Shown here piece after piece: positions 36,231-48,061 of a stretch of 64,000 nt of DNA; within the stretch, counting starts at the first letter, position 1, and the number at the start of each line of letters is the position of its first letter. Under the pieces are notes generated by a model. It searched no databases. It saw only the letters and a list, made by a program, of their open reading frames with translations, and had not been told where the DNA came from. Both the position numbers and the translations under genes were made by a program. The stretch comes from Plantago ovata (lineage: Eukaryota; Streptophyta; Magnoliopsida; Lamiales; Plantaginaceae): NCBI GenBank assembly GCA_028274465.1, contig CM051456.1, positions 109,855,397 through 109,919,396 of the forward strand, written 5' to 3'.

Positions 36231-36748
36231 GTCGATTTATTGTATTTTGTTTCTTCGCACGTGTGTTTTTAAATGTTTCTAGAACTTATTGTAATATTTT
36301 AATTTCCGCAAGTGTGTTTTTTTTTTACTTGGGATCTATTGTAATATATTAATTTTTTAGGATTTATTATAGTATTTATTTCAAAGTATCGTTATTTTTA
36401 AAATTGATATAATGTAATTGCTATTAATTAATAATAATGAAAATGAGATTATTAATGATGTTTTAAAAGAAATGAGAAAATGAAAAGAAAAAGAAAGGTT
36501 GAACGGGAGTAACTATTAGAGTGTTGGGGTTTAAATTGAGTGGAATGCTGATGTGGCAGAATTTAAGACCTAAATTGAGTATCAACTGTTGTAGAAGGCC
36601 TAACTCTATTAAACATGTGGTCTGATTAAGGCCTTACAGCCTTCTCGGATGTGATTTTTCTTGGTATTACAACTTTTTTACTTTAGTCATTCTTTTGTTT
36701 TTAGTATTTTCTTTTTCATTTTCTTAGTTTTTGATTTTTATTCATTTA

Positions 36749-36795
36749 CTAGAAACCGCGTCACCCGCTACGCGGGTGAAGCGTAATCTTGTAAA
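36749..36795 (-). mobile_element. Helitron 3' terminus
   Basis: On the minus strand a hairpin CACCCGCGTAGCGGGTG is followed by ACGCGGTTT and then CTAG, with a T next to it outside. This is the Helitron 3' end pattern: hairpin about 10 nt before CTRR, inserted next to T. The element would extend to higher coordinates. Its 5' end (TC) could not be recognised and no Rep/helicase coding sequence is visible, so it is presumably non-autonomous. Confidence 0.7.
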
Positions 36796-38045
36796 ACACT
36801 ATTTGTTTATTAAATTATTTATTAAAATAAATGGATTAAATATATAATTATCACAAAATGAATTCAAACATAAACAAAAAATATATACCAACTGATAATT
36901 GACACATTACTAATTGAGTAATGTGAACTTCTGAAATGTATCACTTAAATGCACACACCTATTATTTAGCTTACAAACTATATAGTGTAAGAACGTAAAT
37001 ACTTGAAGCCAGTCTATGATAGTGAGAACATAATGTCCTAACTATCCAAGAACAAGCATTTTAATAAAAATAAATATAATATAGAACATAAAACAACAAC
37101 TGAATAGCAAATATTGTACAAGTTTTCATGCGAAAGACAATTATGACCACCAACCTTATTCAAGGATTTGAGCATTTGAGGCGGCAAATAAAACAAGCCA
37201 AAAAAAAAAAAAAGTTTGTCTCAACCTATTAACCTGAGAGAACATCATTTCCGCAATCTATTTGCTCCAATTAAACAACACCTAAAATATCACTCAACGT
37301 GCAACGTTTTATTGAATTTTATTACTAATTTTTTTAAGCATAAATAAAATTACAAAGAACATCTACTTGTTTCCTTGTTTGTTACATCTTTCTACACAAC
37401 TACACCCCATTCAAATAAAACAGAGTAATATATGAGAGTTTAGGTGGCTTGATTATATTAATACCTTAGATAAAAGGCAAAAGATAGTTCGAGGTAGAAA
37501 CATTACTCAATTCCGGCTAGCTATGTTCTCAATCTATACATATCATGGAGTAACAAATTTCCTTGCCTGTAGCTCCCCGGAGACTTGTTCTGATTTCACA
37601 ACCCAGAAGGAGAATAGCTTATCCATGAAAGTTGGATGACAAGTTGTCTTGATGAAGATGAAACACGAACTTGATTCGTCTCAATCCAAAAAGAGCTAAT
37701 TGAACTAAATAATAGACGAACTAAGTAATTACCTTTATCTTAAGTAATCCCCAAGACCCCAAGGAAAAGAGTAACGACTGGAGCAACACATATAGCAGCA
37801 TAAAAACGATTTCCCTCGGCTTGTTTGGTGGTGATATCCTGGGGAATTTTTCAGTCTCTTAAACTCGCAGAACCTAGCATTCCTCCCTACACTAAGCAAA
37901 GATCAGTCACCACAAAGTTGAATGAAGTGATTGACAGATAGCTAAAAGACTAACTAACACCAAACCAAATCTTATGCTCCTGTATAAATGATGCACCATA
38001 GGTACCCTTTATGAACATGGAAACACAAAGCAATCCATTTTTTTT
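36796..38045. other. Probable interior of the Helitron, otherwise featureless
   Basis: AT-rich sequence with no gene. By position it should be the body of the Helitron whose 3' end is at 36749. Confidence 0.35.
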
Positions 38046-38450
38046 CACTGCAAGAAAACAGTCAAACAGTGACGGAATATTCCATCACTGAACTATTCTG
38101 AGTACTGCTGAAACAGGGCTCAGTGACGGACTATTCCGTCACTAATGTAGTGACGGAAAATTCCGTCACCGTAAGGAAAAAAATTAAAAGTATATATATT
38201 TTCTTTTGCATCTTAATGATACCAGTGATGGAACCTTATCTGTCACTAAGTGTCTGTCACTAAACCGTCATTGATCCGTCACAAAATCAACGCGCCATCT
38301 GGTCAGTGACGGATTAGTGAGGGTTTATTCCGTCACTGATTCCATCACTGGTTCCGTATATGGTCTAGTCTGTCACCATTCCGTCATTAATTAGTGACGG
38401 AACTGATCCCTCACTAATTTTCGTCACTGTTTGACTGTTTTTTTTTAGTG
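38046..38450. mobile_element. Non-autonomous CACTA (EnSpm) element, complete
   Basis: Terminal inverted repeats: the left end reads CACTGCAAGAAAACAGTCAA. The right end in reverse complement reads CACTAAAAAAAACAGTCAAA. Both continue into CAGTGACG. The direct 3-bp duplication TTT flanks it (38043-38045 and 38451-38453). Within 405 bp the words GTGACGGA and TCCGTCAC recur about a dozen times in both orientations, the subterminal repeat structure to which CACTA transposases bind. It has no coding capacity and depends on a transposase supplied elsewhere. Confidence 0.9.
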
Positions 38451-38453
38451 TTT

Positions 38454-39165
38454 ACAGATAAACAAAGTGAACCTCAATCGACAACCAATTTAGTTGAGCG
38501 GGAACAAATCCAATTTCTTTCACAGACAAATAGCTAGAATAACACATTCAAAAGCTAATTTAGGTTATCTCTATCCAATAAATAGCTTAGCCCAATACGC
38601 GACACTGACTTTAGTACACAGAACATCAAGAAAAATGTCCATATACCGCTATGCTTCATGATGTTTAGCAAACCACTCAACAGAAAAGACAATAATCATA
38701 ATTAATAAAACCTCAATTATGTATCACTACTGCTATAGACTATAATACGACTTGCTGAGGTCACCAAAATCTATGAATAATAAAATGTAAAATAAAAAGA
38801 AGTAATAGTATTCAAAGAGGAAGATACAGTGGAACACACCTTATTATTCGTCTACCGGAATTCGTTGTTGATCCAATGATGACAACCCTCCAGCCATAAA
38901 TTGGATCTGGAAACTATAAAAATGAGATTAGAATAATGTTGGTAGAGTAATAGCCAGATGTGGCTGACTTTCGACCTAGAATTGGATTTCACCACAGATG
39001 AAGTCTTTGTTTCGAAATAAACATAGAATGAAGAGTCATATAGACTTGCATTCAAAACCTCATCATGCTCAAACTAATCGATCAATCAGCAACTAAAAGG
39101 ATCTTAGTATAAAAATAATAATTTGTTAGTATAATTTCCAAGAGTTCCTGCAAAACTATTTCAAC
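38454..39165. other. No gene seen
   Basis: AT-rich sequence without recognisable features. Confidence 0.4.
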
Positions 39166-39432
39166 TAATGCAGTACGTAATTAATTACAACTTAAAAGAT
39201 CGATCCCATCCATTCATGTGTTCTCCAGGGCTCATCATGTCAATCCACGCAGTTTATCAAACCTTCATAAACTATTTCAATGTTGTCCAAATCCAATAAC
39301 GAAGTAATCAAACAAATCCAACTCCATCAACACTAATGCAGTAATTAATTACAACTTACAAGATCGATCCATCCATTCACGTGTTCTCCATGGCTCATCA
39401 TGTCAATCTATGCAGTTTATCAAACCTTCATA
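39166..39432. repeat. Direct duplication of ~100 bp
   Basis: About 39166-39268 and 39331-39432 share CTAATGCAGTA, TTAATTACAACTTA, AAGATCGATCC, GTGTTCTCCA, GGCTCATCATGTCAATC and GCAGTTTATCAAACCTTCAT in the same order, ~90% identical. The duplicates are separated by ~60 bp. Confidence 0.8.
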
Positions 39433-40096
39433 ATTACCGGCAATACTCGGGTCTGGGACAAAAATATAATTATACCAGGGAAACCTAATTAACTTGAAGA
39501 CCACCAGAATTTTGTACGAGAGTTGGGTAGGAGTTTATCAGCAACGGCGCGTTGTCTCCATGCATTTTTCTTCTCTTATTATTAGAAAATAGAATAGAGG
39601 TTAATTACTGAAGTAATAATTGACGAGAGATGGGCACTGAAGATGAAATTGAAGATGAAGATAAGATAAGACAGAATCAAAGACTCAAAGTATTGAAAGT
39701 AAAAAAAATTAATAACACATGTACGCATCAGATTGAAATTGAATAAGTAAGATCAACGGACTAAAATTAATTGGTAGGTCAATCAATTGGGTGAATCAAG
39801 CGGGTTATTATATTACTTTAATTCAATTGCATTCTTCTATGTTGATGGAATATCATAAGTAATGAAAGTTGACTGACCCACGCGTCGGGAAGCTAAGTTG
39901 GTATGGAAGAACTGCTTTGCAGCGGGAAATCCTTCTCTAGACAAGTCTTATTTTTATTTTGACTCAAATATTAATGCATTTTCATTGAATTTAATCAGCT
40001 TTGAAATTATAGTGTTTTCTTCCACTTTTTTCTAATATCACTTTTGTAATTGCAAAGTTTCGCTTAGGGCCTCGTAATCCATGAGCAGATCCTGCT
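39433..40096. other. No gene seen
   Basis: No coding potential or recognisable element. Confidence 0.4.
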
Positions 40097-40220
40097 TATC
40101 TTAAACAACCTTGTGCCTCCGTCATGGATCTAACATTGCCTCTCTTTTCCTGTTTCAGTATCTTAAACAACCTTGTGCCTCCGTCATGGATCTAACATTG
40201 CCTCTCTTTTCCTGTTTCAG
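40097..40220. repeat. Exact 62-bp tandem duplication
   Basis: 40097-40158 and 40159-40220 are identical base for base. Each unit starts TATCTTAAACAACC and ends CTTTTCCTGTTTCAG, which looks like a polypyrimidine tract with a splice acceptor. The perfect identity means a very recent event. Confidence 0.95.
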
Positions 40221-41157
40221 TTCCATTCTACTGCACCACCTTTAACTCTTTTTATGTGAGCGACAAAATGAATTTTCAAGATAATTTATCTAATGGTTTA
40301 TCTGCTGATACCCAATTCAATATGTTCTTTCGAATATCAGATTATAAGGTTTATTAGCGAAAATATAAATTATTTAATTAAAAATATATGTTTAATATAA
40401 ATATAATGTACATTCAACATAGACATTTACGTACTTAATAAATGTATAAGAACGTTCTATTTTTAAGTTAACTATAAACGGTGTGTTAGAAACCAGATTA
40501 TCATTATCTTGTGGCTCTGCTCATTTAATATTAGGTAGGTTCAAGGCTCATTTCAAAGTACAAACTTGTTAAGTCTCGGTATGTCTTATTCAATTAATAC
40601 TCTTTATTTATTTTACTTTCTTTCTTGATTTCATTTTTATCCTGAACTCGAATTTAACCTGGTTCGATACGAGCCAGTTAAGCTCGAGTTTATCAATGGT
40701 ATATTGAGTTTGACTTGCATATTAACCGTTTATTAAATGAGTCGAACCGGATTTAGGTCCGAGTACACGTGGAGTCGAACTTGATGAGTTAAAGTTTGAC
40801 AACCTCACTCGACTATGCTCATTGCTCTGTTCGATTAACAATGCTATTTCTTCCCTATTACATTTTATTTATTATTTCACCATTATAAATATTCCGCGGC
40901 CGGTTCAACATTTTAATATCCTCTTTGAAGTTCAAAAGAGGTCGAGAACAGAGAGGTAGTAGCTCTTTGGTGTCCGAATGGCTGGGGAATTTCATATTCC
41001 ACACAGCTGTAACTAATTAGCTAAGCCCAGGTACATCGTGTCACCGTCATAAACCAAAACCATCCACAATGACATGGACAAAGCTAAGCATAAATAAAAT
41101 TAACAAACAATTTCACAAACTTTGACCCACACTCATTGATTTAACTCTAAATTATTA
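40221..41157. other. No gene seen
   Basis: AT-rich intergenic sequence. No supported feature. Confidence 0.4.
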
Positions 41158-41383
41158 CTTCCTCGGTTTCATTAAGAACTTCCTAGGGGACTATTTATCG
41201 CGACCTTTGACCAGGTATAAATGTATAATTCCAAAATTACATTAGATTTATTATATTATGAAATTAAATTGACTATATTTTCAAAATCAACTTTTAATTT
41301 ATATTGATACAGTTTAATTTAAAACATATACGTGGTTAAAGATCGCGATGAATAGTCCCCTTAGGAAGTTGTTAATGAAACAG
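41158..41383. mobile_element. Stowaway-like MITE
   Basis: Ends are inverted repeats of ~55 bp. Left: CGGTTTCATTAAGAACTTCC, AGGGGACTATT, ATCGCGA. Right in reverse complement: TGTTTCATTAACAACTTCC, AGGGGACTATT, ATCGCGA. TA dinucleotides lie directly outside both ends (41156-41157 and 41384-41385). The 226-bp interior is AT-rich and non-coding. Confidence 0.85.
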
Positions 41384-41703
41384 TATTATTTTTTTTTAGT
41401 TAAAAACACTTCTCCTATAAATATTATTAACTCATACAAAACCAATTCAACGATCATAGAATCAAACAGAACAAATAATTTAGCATATCGCCAACAAATT
41501 AAGCCAACATTCCAATGCAATAACGCCAGTACTACAATCTTTCGTTAATAGTCAATTTGAAAAATCCAGAAACATGTTACGTTGCACCTAATCCAAAGCA
41601 CGCCGCACCCGAAATTGCTCATCAACCAAATCGCGAGAAGTAAAATTAAATTTAATATCGCTCGATCGATGTTATAGAACACTGAACACAACCTTTGTTA
41701 AAA

Positions 41704-42150
41704 CTACGATTCGTTACTGGTAGGAACGGACATCATGTCCTTGAACTCCTCGAAGTCCAACACCCCGTCGGAGTTCTTATCGTACACCCGAATCATGTCA
41801 CCGCAATCCTGTTCACTCTGCTTCTCCAACAACCCTAGTCTCGACAAAACATTCTCTAGCTCATCGCATGAAATGTAACCATCCCCATTTAAATCGAATA
41901 CCTTGAACGTCTTGAGCAGATCATCAGCTTGTTCATCGAACTTAGCCTTGATCATTGCTTCATAGAAGAACAAGAAGTCCATGTAGTCAAGACTCGTTCT
42001 TCCAACAAGCTGTTCGATATCTTCTAGTGTCGTGTTGATGCCGATCTTATCAAGTAGGTGATGCAAATCCTGGATGCTGACCATGCCATTGTTTTGCTTG
42101 TCCAAGCTCTTGAAAATCTTGTGTAGATCATCAGGGCTGATTGAACACAT
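41704..42150 (-). CDS. Calmodulin-like protein (CML43/44-like), copy B
   Basis: A single-exon protein of 148 residues, clearly paralogous to copy A. EF3 DLNGDGYISCDE (86-97) and EF4 DKNSDGVLDFEE (124-135) are canonical. EF1 reads DKQNNGMVSIQD (17-28): positions 3 and 5 are Gln and Asn and position 12 is Asp, so it probably binds calcium poorly. EF2 has lost its loop (TSLDYMDFLFFYEA). The start at 42150 (MCSISPDDLHKIF) matches the family. A more distal in-frame ATG at 42234 lies right at the expected transcription start (TATA box at 42266-42276), so I do not use it. The pair probably arose by local duplication, later separated by transposon insertions. Confidence 0.88.
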   Translation of the reverse strand: MCSISPDDLHKIFKSLDKQNNGMVSIQDLHHLLDKIGINTTLEDIEQLVGRTSLDYMDFLFFYEAMIKAKFDEQADDLLKTFKVFDLNGDGYISCDELENVLSRLGLLEKQSEQDCGDMIRVYDKNSDGVLDFEEFKDMMSVPTSNES

Positions 42151-42265
42151 GACAGGCTGTAGTAGGACTAATTTGTGAAAGAAAATGAAGAAATGGAAAC
42201 AAGGGTAATAAATAAGAATTACTAGTTGGTGCAATATATGTTGTGAGTGAATTTGTTGGGGGAGC

Positions 42266-42276
42266 TTATATATAGA
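42266..42276 (-). promoter_or_regulatory. TATA box of CML copy B
   Basis: CTATATATAAG on the minus strand, ~115 bp upstream of the start codon. Spacing is similar to copy A. Confidence 0.65.
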
Positions 42277-44118
42277 GAGGCAAAGATTTCGTGTTTTCTA
42301 ACGGTCAAGCCATGACTCGGCATAAATGAGATCATTTATGCTAGGCCACTACGTTAAAATTGGAGTACGTTACATTTGATTCCAACTTTGGACACAACTT
42401 CCGTTAAATTGCAAATGACACCTCATGTTATGTGTTTTGGAGAACCACAAACTTTTAGACGTGCTCCAACAAAAATTCTACTATCTCCTATATTCTGCAG
42501 TTTTGCAAATACCAAGATTTCACAACTGTAATTCTAAATTAATCCAGATTTGAGGCCTGATCCATTAAACGATACATGTACTCTTGAACTGGTTTGCAGA
42601 TAAGTGTGACCTCATATACCAACATATATTAGTTCTCGCGCACTATATCTCAATCATATGCTCACTGAAAACTTACTAGTGGGTCACACATCTTAAAATT
42701 GATTCAAGCCAAACACGCTATGGACGGAATTTCCAAAAGAAAAGTTTCATTTGTTGGCAGTTTTAAACTCTTTCTTTTTTAACACTAGTATTATAAATCT
42801 CTCTAAACTCTTTGAAACCTCTTGATGTACAGTAAATAAATGGCTCGTAAATATTTAACAAAAATTGCTGATAATGTAGTTAATAGCGGGAGAGTTAATA
42901 AATTAATTGATTTGTTTATATGTGTGTATTACATATGCTGATTTGATAAAGCATAGTCCATACAACTTCTTGCCTATACTAGAAATGTAGAATATGAAAA
43001 CTCTAACGAAACAAACACGGGTCGGAATGTGCAATGTATTTCCTAGGATACAAAGGCATTGCTTCTAGTTAAGAAATTGGAGTAGATTTTGACTTTTGGA
43101 TATGTGGATCAAACAAGTTTCTCAACACCGGCAAGTCACGAAACTTATAACATCCTACAAGACTTTCAAGTTAAACTAACAAAAAGGAATTGTAGACTTG
43201 TAGTTGCATATACTTCCAAGTCTTTAACCAAAACATTACTAGAAGAACATAATTTGTAATGTGTGGTATACGTAAAAACGGGCATCATTTTCTAATCGAA
43301 TATTGTTACTAATTTGCTACAACGATCGATTAGATAAGATACTATTCTTGAATTATGTGGTAGAAAAAACAATCAAGAAGATTTCTGTGGTCTATGAGCA
43401 AATTGCACGAGGAATAAAAATTTTAAAGGTCCACATTGAACTCTCATTCAACTTTTGATTCAATCATTTTTTGTCCTTCAACATTTCTCCTTATTTCCAC
43501 GGCAACGTCTAATAATAGTACGTACAATTAGTCTAAAGTCTAAACGATGCACCTTCTTGGATTATACTCGATAATCGTTTATCATCATCATCATTAACCC
43601 GTAGTATTATATTGTAATAATAATAATGGACAATTTACCGAAGTCGCCATTAATTTATCAATGGTTCTCCCGGAGGCCGGACAAAAGAATTGTTTATTAA
43701 GGTTATATAATATCGCCACATGCACTGAGCCATTCAAAACATTCTGTAAACTGTGAACAGAAAAATACTTATCTTGACTGGTAGACCTAAGTCTATTAGA
43801 TCCGGTGGTTGAGAATGAACTAAACAACATGAACCGAGTAAAAGGGAAGAATCGTGGAAGTTTCTATGAAATGGAAATGGGATTCACTTTAAGGCCCTGT
43901 CATCCCATCAAGAATAGCTAGGTTAGGGCCTAAAACAAAACGCTAGGGAGGGAAAGTGGAGTTGAAGTGTGACTACTAGCCCAAAAAACACAACAAATCA
44001 AGTCTGCAAAAGCACAATTTGGCAAAAACTTTCCCTCCCAATTATAGTAGATCAATAGGTCATACAGTACCAGTATTTTTATATTAGATCAATAGGTCAT
44101 ACAGTACCATCTTAATTC
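42277..44118. other. Intergenic, no gene seen
   Basis: AT-rich. Near its end a 25-bp phrase (TAGATCAATAGGTCATACAG...) occurs twice (~44048 and ~44085), a short direct repeat just outside the truncated end of the USP pseudogene. Confidence 0.4.
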
Positions 44119-45476
44119 TTCATGAGTGAGTTTAGTAATGCCTCCAACGGCTTCCTTAGCTTTCCGAGGAACTGCAAGAGAATTAACATGTTACTCTTTT
44201 GTGGCACTGACACCCAAAGCAGAAGGAATTGCCTGTGTAAAATGAAAAATAAAAGGTCAAAAGTTCCATATCCGGGACAATATTTGGTAGTTAACTTATC
44301 AAAGTATCTTTAATTTTTTCCAGAGAACCCTCGTGGGAAACAAGAGCAGGAACGTGAACATGTCAATGGAATAAAATCAATAGATGGAACATACAATCCT
44401 TTGAGGAGGACACTCAAAAAGAGAAGTGAATGAACATCTCCATGACCATGAGGTTTGTCTACAAAATTGCATGCACGGAAAAATAAGAATCATGTTTCCT
44501 CAAACAAAAACGTATATGTATATGAATGTCATTCACACTTACAGTTTTCACATTATAAAGAATATCAGATGAATGGGAAACATTAGTAGCAAAAAGATAC
44601 CAGGATTCTGTACTTATCATGTGGATCCAAAGCTGATTGGCTTCATTATCATGTAAACCAGCAACTTTTTCCTGAAAAACCACAAAAAATCACTGCAGCA
44701 GTCAATTTCAATGCAATTTTCATTATTTCTTATGTTGACATGATTATTCATTTACCTGCTTCAGCAACTTTACTTGTGTGGGATTCATCCCAAAATAAGC
44801 AGTACACACTAGAAGCTCTATGGTACTTGAATAAGTGTCATTTGATGTCATTATGGCCACAGGAATCTCGTTTGGCCCTTCACCTACATTTATGAAAATG
44901 AAAAGAAAGAGATAAAAACATGAGTTAGCAATGTTAAAAGTGAAACATTGATAATTCTTCTTTTCAATGTGATATAAATGGCATAGATTACCTAAGGCAT
45001 GATATCAAGAACAAACTTATAACAGAACCAGAGGCAATTACACAACATAAAACGGAGGATTGCGTTCCTCACCTCCTTTAAATGATAATATCAACAAAAC
45101 CTATAGTCATTGGTCTTCCTGCTTTTAGGATGGTAAATTTTAGTAAACTTAGTGGCAGAAGGACAATGCAATCTAGAAACTGCTGAATTAGATTCATGAG
45201 CATCCACACTTGAATTGTGCTAAACACCAAAACAAAGAGACAGTAAACATCTAGTCTAGACTGTGACTTGAGTCAAATTTCAACTGAAAGGAAATTAATT
45301 TATCGTCGAATCTCATCTTTAAAAAGCTACATCAGAAACAGAATATCTATCATGAAGAAAAAAAAAAGTGTACTGTATAGTTTAACATCAACAAACTTCA
45401 GTGCATGATAAAAATAAACAGAATATCCATACATGTTACTCTGATTGCCAGGTAACAAAGAATTTGGAGTGAGATT

Positions 45477-45728
45477 TTGAAACAGTTGGGCTTTGATCAT
45501 ATACCAAGCGGCTGGGAAAGTGAAAGTTTATGGATCACAAACTGCTCAAAGAAGAAGGGAGTTGAGCCAAAGATTGTGAAAATGGCAGCTGCTGAGAGTC
45601 TGAGACAGGGTACAGTATCTGGAGAAGAACAAATGGTATCATTTTTGAAGGACATAAGGGACAAGGAGAGATTGTACAGAAAACTCTATAAACTATACAT
45701 CTTAGATGTAGCTTACATAGAGATTTGA
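45477..45728 (+). other. Unidentified open frame inside the USP pseudogene
   Basis: An 83-codon open frame with a protein-like composition (GVEPKIVKMAAAESLRQG, LKDIRDKERLYRKLYKLYI) in the long intron between the third and fourth recognisable USP exons. I cannot assign it. It may be a captured exon fragment or chance. Sequence after it (45803-45830) resembles LINE 3' untranslated sequence seen at 442-475. Confidence 0.25.
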
Positions 45729-45856
45729 AAAAGTACATTGATAGGCTTTGAGACTTAGTTTACTGGGAAGGTTTTGATATTTTGAGTCAAACTTGTTTTT
45801 TCCTGGATCATTGGATCGGCTTTGTACATTTTTCTCTCTATAGGTGGCATTTCTAT

Positions 45857-46000
45857 AAGGCTTTAACCAAGTTGATGTTGTGGCTTATGGGAAGTGTACT
45901 ACAGCAGGTCAGACAAAAAAGAAAAAAAAGGCTAGTACTATCAGGTGAGGGATTAACAGTAGCCCCATCATGCCAGAATAGTTGCAAAGAAATAATGAAA
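45857..46000 (-). mobile_element. LINE 3'-end fragment
   Basis: Closely similar to part of the LINE at 56150-56456, in the same orientation (TACAGCAGGTCAGACAAAAA, GGCTAGTACTATCAGGT, AGCCCCAT are shared in order). It therefore represents a minus-strand L1 3' end inserted in the USP pseudogene. Confidence 0.6.
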
Positions 46001-46811
46001 ATAAATTATTATTCTTGATACAAGCACTTGCAAATTTAGCCCTAAACATATTTCAAAGTTTGTTCATGCTTTTGTACAGTCCATATAATGCAAATTCTAA
46101 CCGAAATAATAAATATACCAGATCCATAGTTAATTTGAATGCAATTGGCTGTTTTTTACAGGAAAACCAATTTTGATACCTTGATACTGTTATAACAAAG
46201 TTGCTCTCCAAGGCCACTGGCAACAAGAATAAATGCTGCCTTTCTTGCCTCCCCGATTCCAGCTTCTTCAAACTGAACAAACTTTTCATCAGCAAAAGTT
46301 AAAACCTCTCCAGATGGAACCTTTTTTACAACACAATTCAATAAAATGTAATGGGATTCGTTAGATGAAACTGGTAAATCCAAACAGAAATTTGAACAAG
46401 AAAAGCATGGAACAGGTTACAGTGACTCGACCTAATGATTTTTTTTAACGAAAATAAATCATTGATTTTAAAAATAACTAAAAGATCTCTGAGCATTTTT
46501 AGAAAAAGATACTTGGTGTCAATTGGTAACATATATTGATATACTTGAGCAATAAAAACTGAAAATGAATCACCAGGAGACACAGACGAGTTAAAATATG
46601 AAGCAATCTTGACAAGCAACTGACAGAGGGTTTAAACCATCGTATGGGTTTTTTCCAGCCTTTGAATCTGCCAGAAGCACTTTAGCAGTTTTAATATATG
46701 ACACCAGCCCCACCCCCCCCACCCCCACCCCACCCGGGGTAACTTGCATTAAGTCGAGCTACCTGGTAAATTCAATGCACAAAGCCAAAAGTTGATGTAA
46801 AATAACAAACT

Positions 46812-47198
46812 CTAAGAAGCACGGAGACGGATACGGGTACGGATACGAATACGAGACGGATACGTGAAAACGTCAAAATTAAAAAATATAGGATACGGAT
46901 ACGTGTAGGATACGTTTAATTTATATAAATATTTTTAATATATTTAACATTTTAAGCTAAAGTTTTTTTTTTAAATTTAGTGAATACTAACCAACCAAAT
47001 AAGAAAAAAAATCATATAAATGTCCAATAAACTCAAAAATACATATATCTTATATCTCAACCGCATCATTATCATAAACACACACCGTTATAGATTTAAT
47101 TTAATTAAAAAATAGAGGAATACGTATCCCTCGAGTATCCGTCAGGATACGTATCCGTGCGGATACGTCATCCATTTTGAAGTTCCCGTGCTTCCTAG
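46812..47198. mobile_element. MITE with GGATACG-rich termini and 6-bp TSD
   Basis: Terminal inverted repeats CTAAGAAGCACGG (left) and, in reverse complement, CTAGGAAGCACGG (right). The direct repeat CAAACT flanks both sides (46806-46811 and 47199-47204). Both ends carry arrays of GGATACG, in opposite orientations (left ACGGATACGGGTACGGATAC; right mainly CGTATCC), so the ends could pair into a long stem. The interior is AT-rich and non-coding. The superfamily is uncertain. Confidence 0.8.
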
Positions 47199-48061
47199 CA
47201 AACTATTATCAGGTTCTTCATATAAATTTGTATGCAAAAGGAACACAACTTAGAATAAATTCATTAAAATTACAAATTATATAAGAACAGGTTTAAAAGA
47301 ATTATTTACACTGATGCCATTCAGAGATAAAAGTAGAGCAGTAGTAGCATTGTCATGGTGAATAGGTATAACTAATTATTAGAATTAAGATGAGAAATCA
47401 ATATATAGACAGCAAAAGATTCATAATTTAAAGATTTATACAACTAAGTATCAGAATTAAGATGAGAAACTCACATATAGACCGCAAAAGATTCCTACAT
47501 TGCAGTAATTTCCAATCCTGCTCATATATTTTAATCTTGTTTGAACCTAGAAACACCAATAATTCACCTCATAATCCAGGCAAACACATAAATAAAAAAA
47601 GAAATCACATACAGAAACCACCAGAACAATATCTCTCTAAACCGAATTAAAGTAAACAAAGAAGAATCAATGTGGTCAGACTTACATTAACCTGTTTTAA
47701 TATTGCATACAACATGTTTGATGAAAATATAAGAATCGTCTTAAGATTTACAGAGAAAGGGAGAAGATCCTACAACATTCAAACTTAATCAAATCAGCAC
47801 AGACAGGAATTCTATAAAATATTAGGGGAAAAAATCAATCAGGAAATCTAGATTTCGTTACAAAAACTCACGGAACCAAAATATAACCTCAGTTATAAGT
47901 AAATAAATCTACTAATCAGTTACACTGCATCCATAATATGAAACTTGAGGTGGAAACAGAAGAAATGACAATGTGGTGACATTAGCAATTAATGCCCTGT
48001 TTTTCTTGTGATGAAATGCAGAAAACTGAAAATTCAGCAGGAGAAAAAAAAAAAGGCTGAC
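47199..48061. other. Intron-like sequence of the USP pseudogene
   Basis: Non-coding sequence between USP pseudogene exon 2 and the MITE. Nothing else is recognised. Confidence 0.5.

Noticed and set aside
42151-42234. N-terminal extension of CML copy B
   Set aside because: Its ATG coincides with the expected transcription start, and the added residues have no counterpart in the family.
46680-46740. Poly-C/CCCCACCCC stretch as a regulatory G-quadruplex element
   Set aside because: It lies inside a pseudogene intron, and low complexity alone is no evidence of function.
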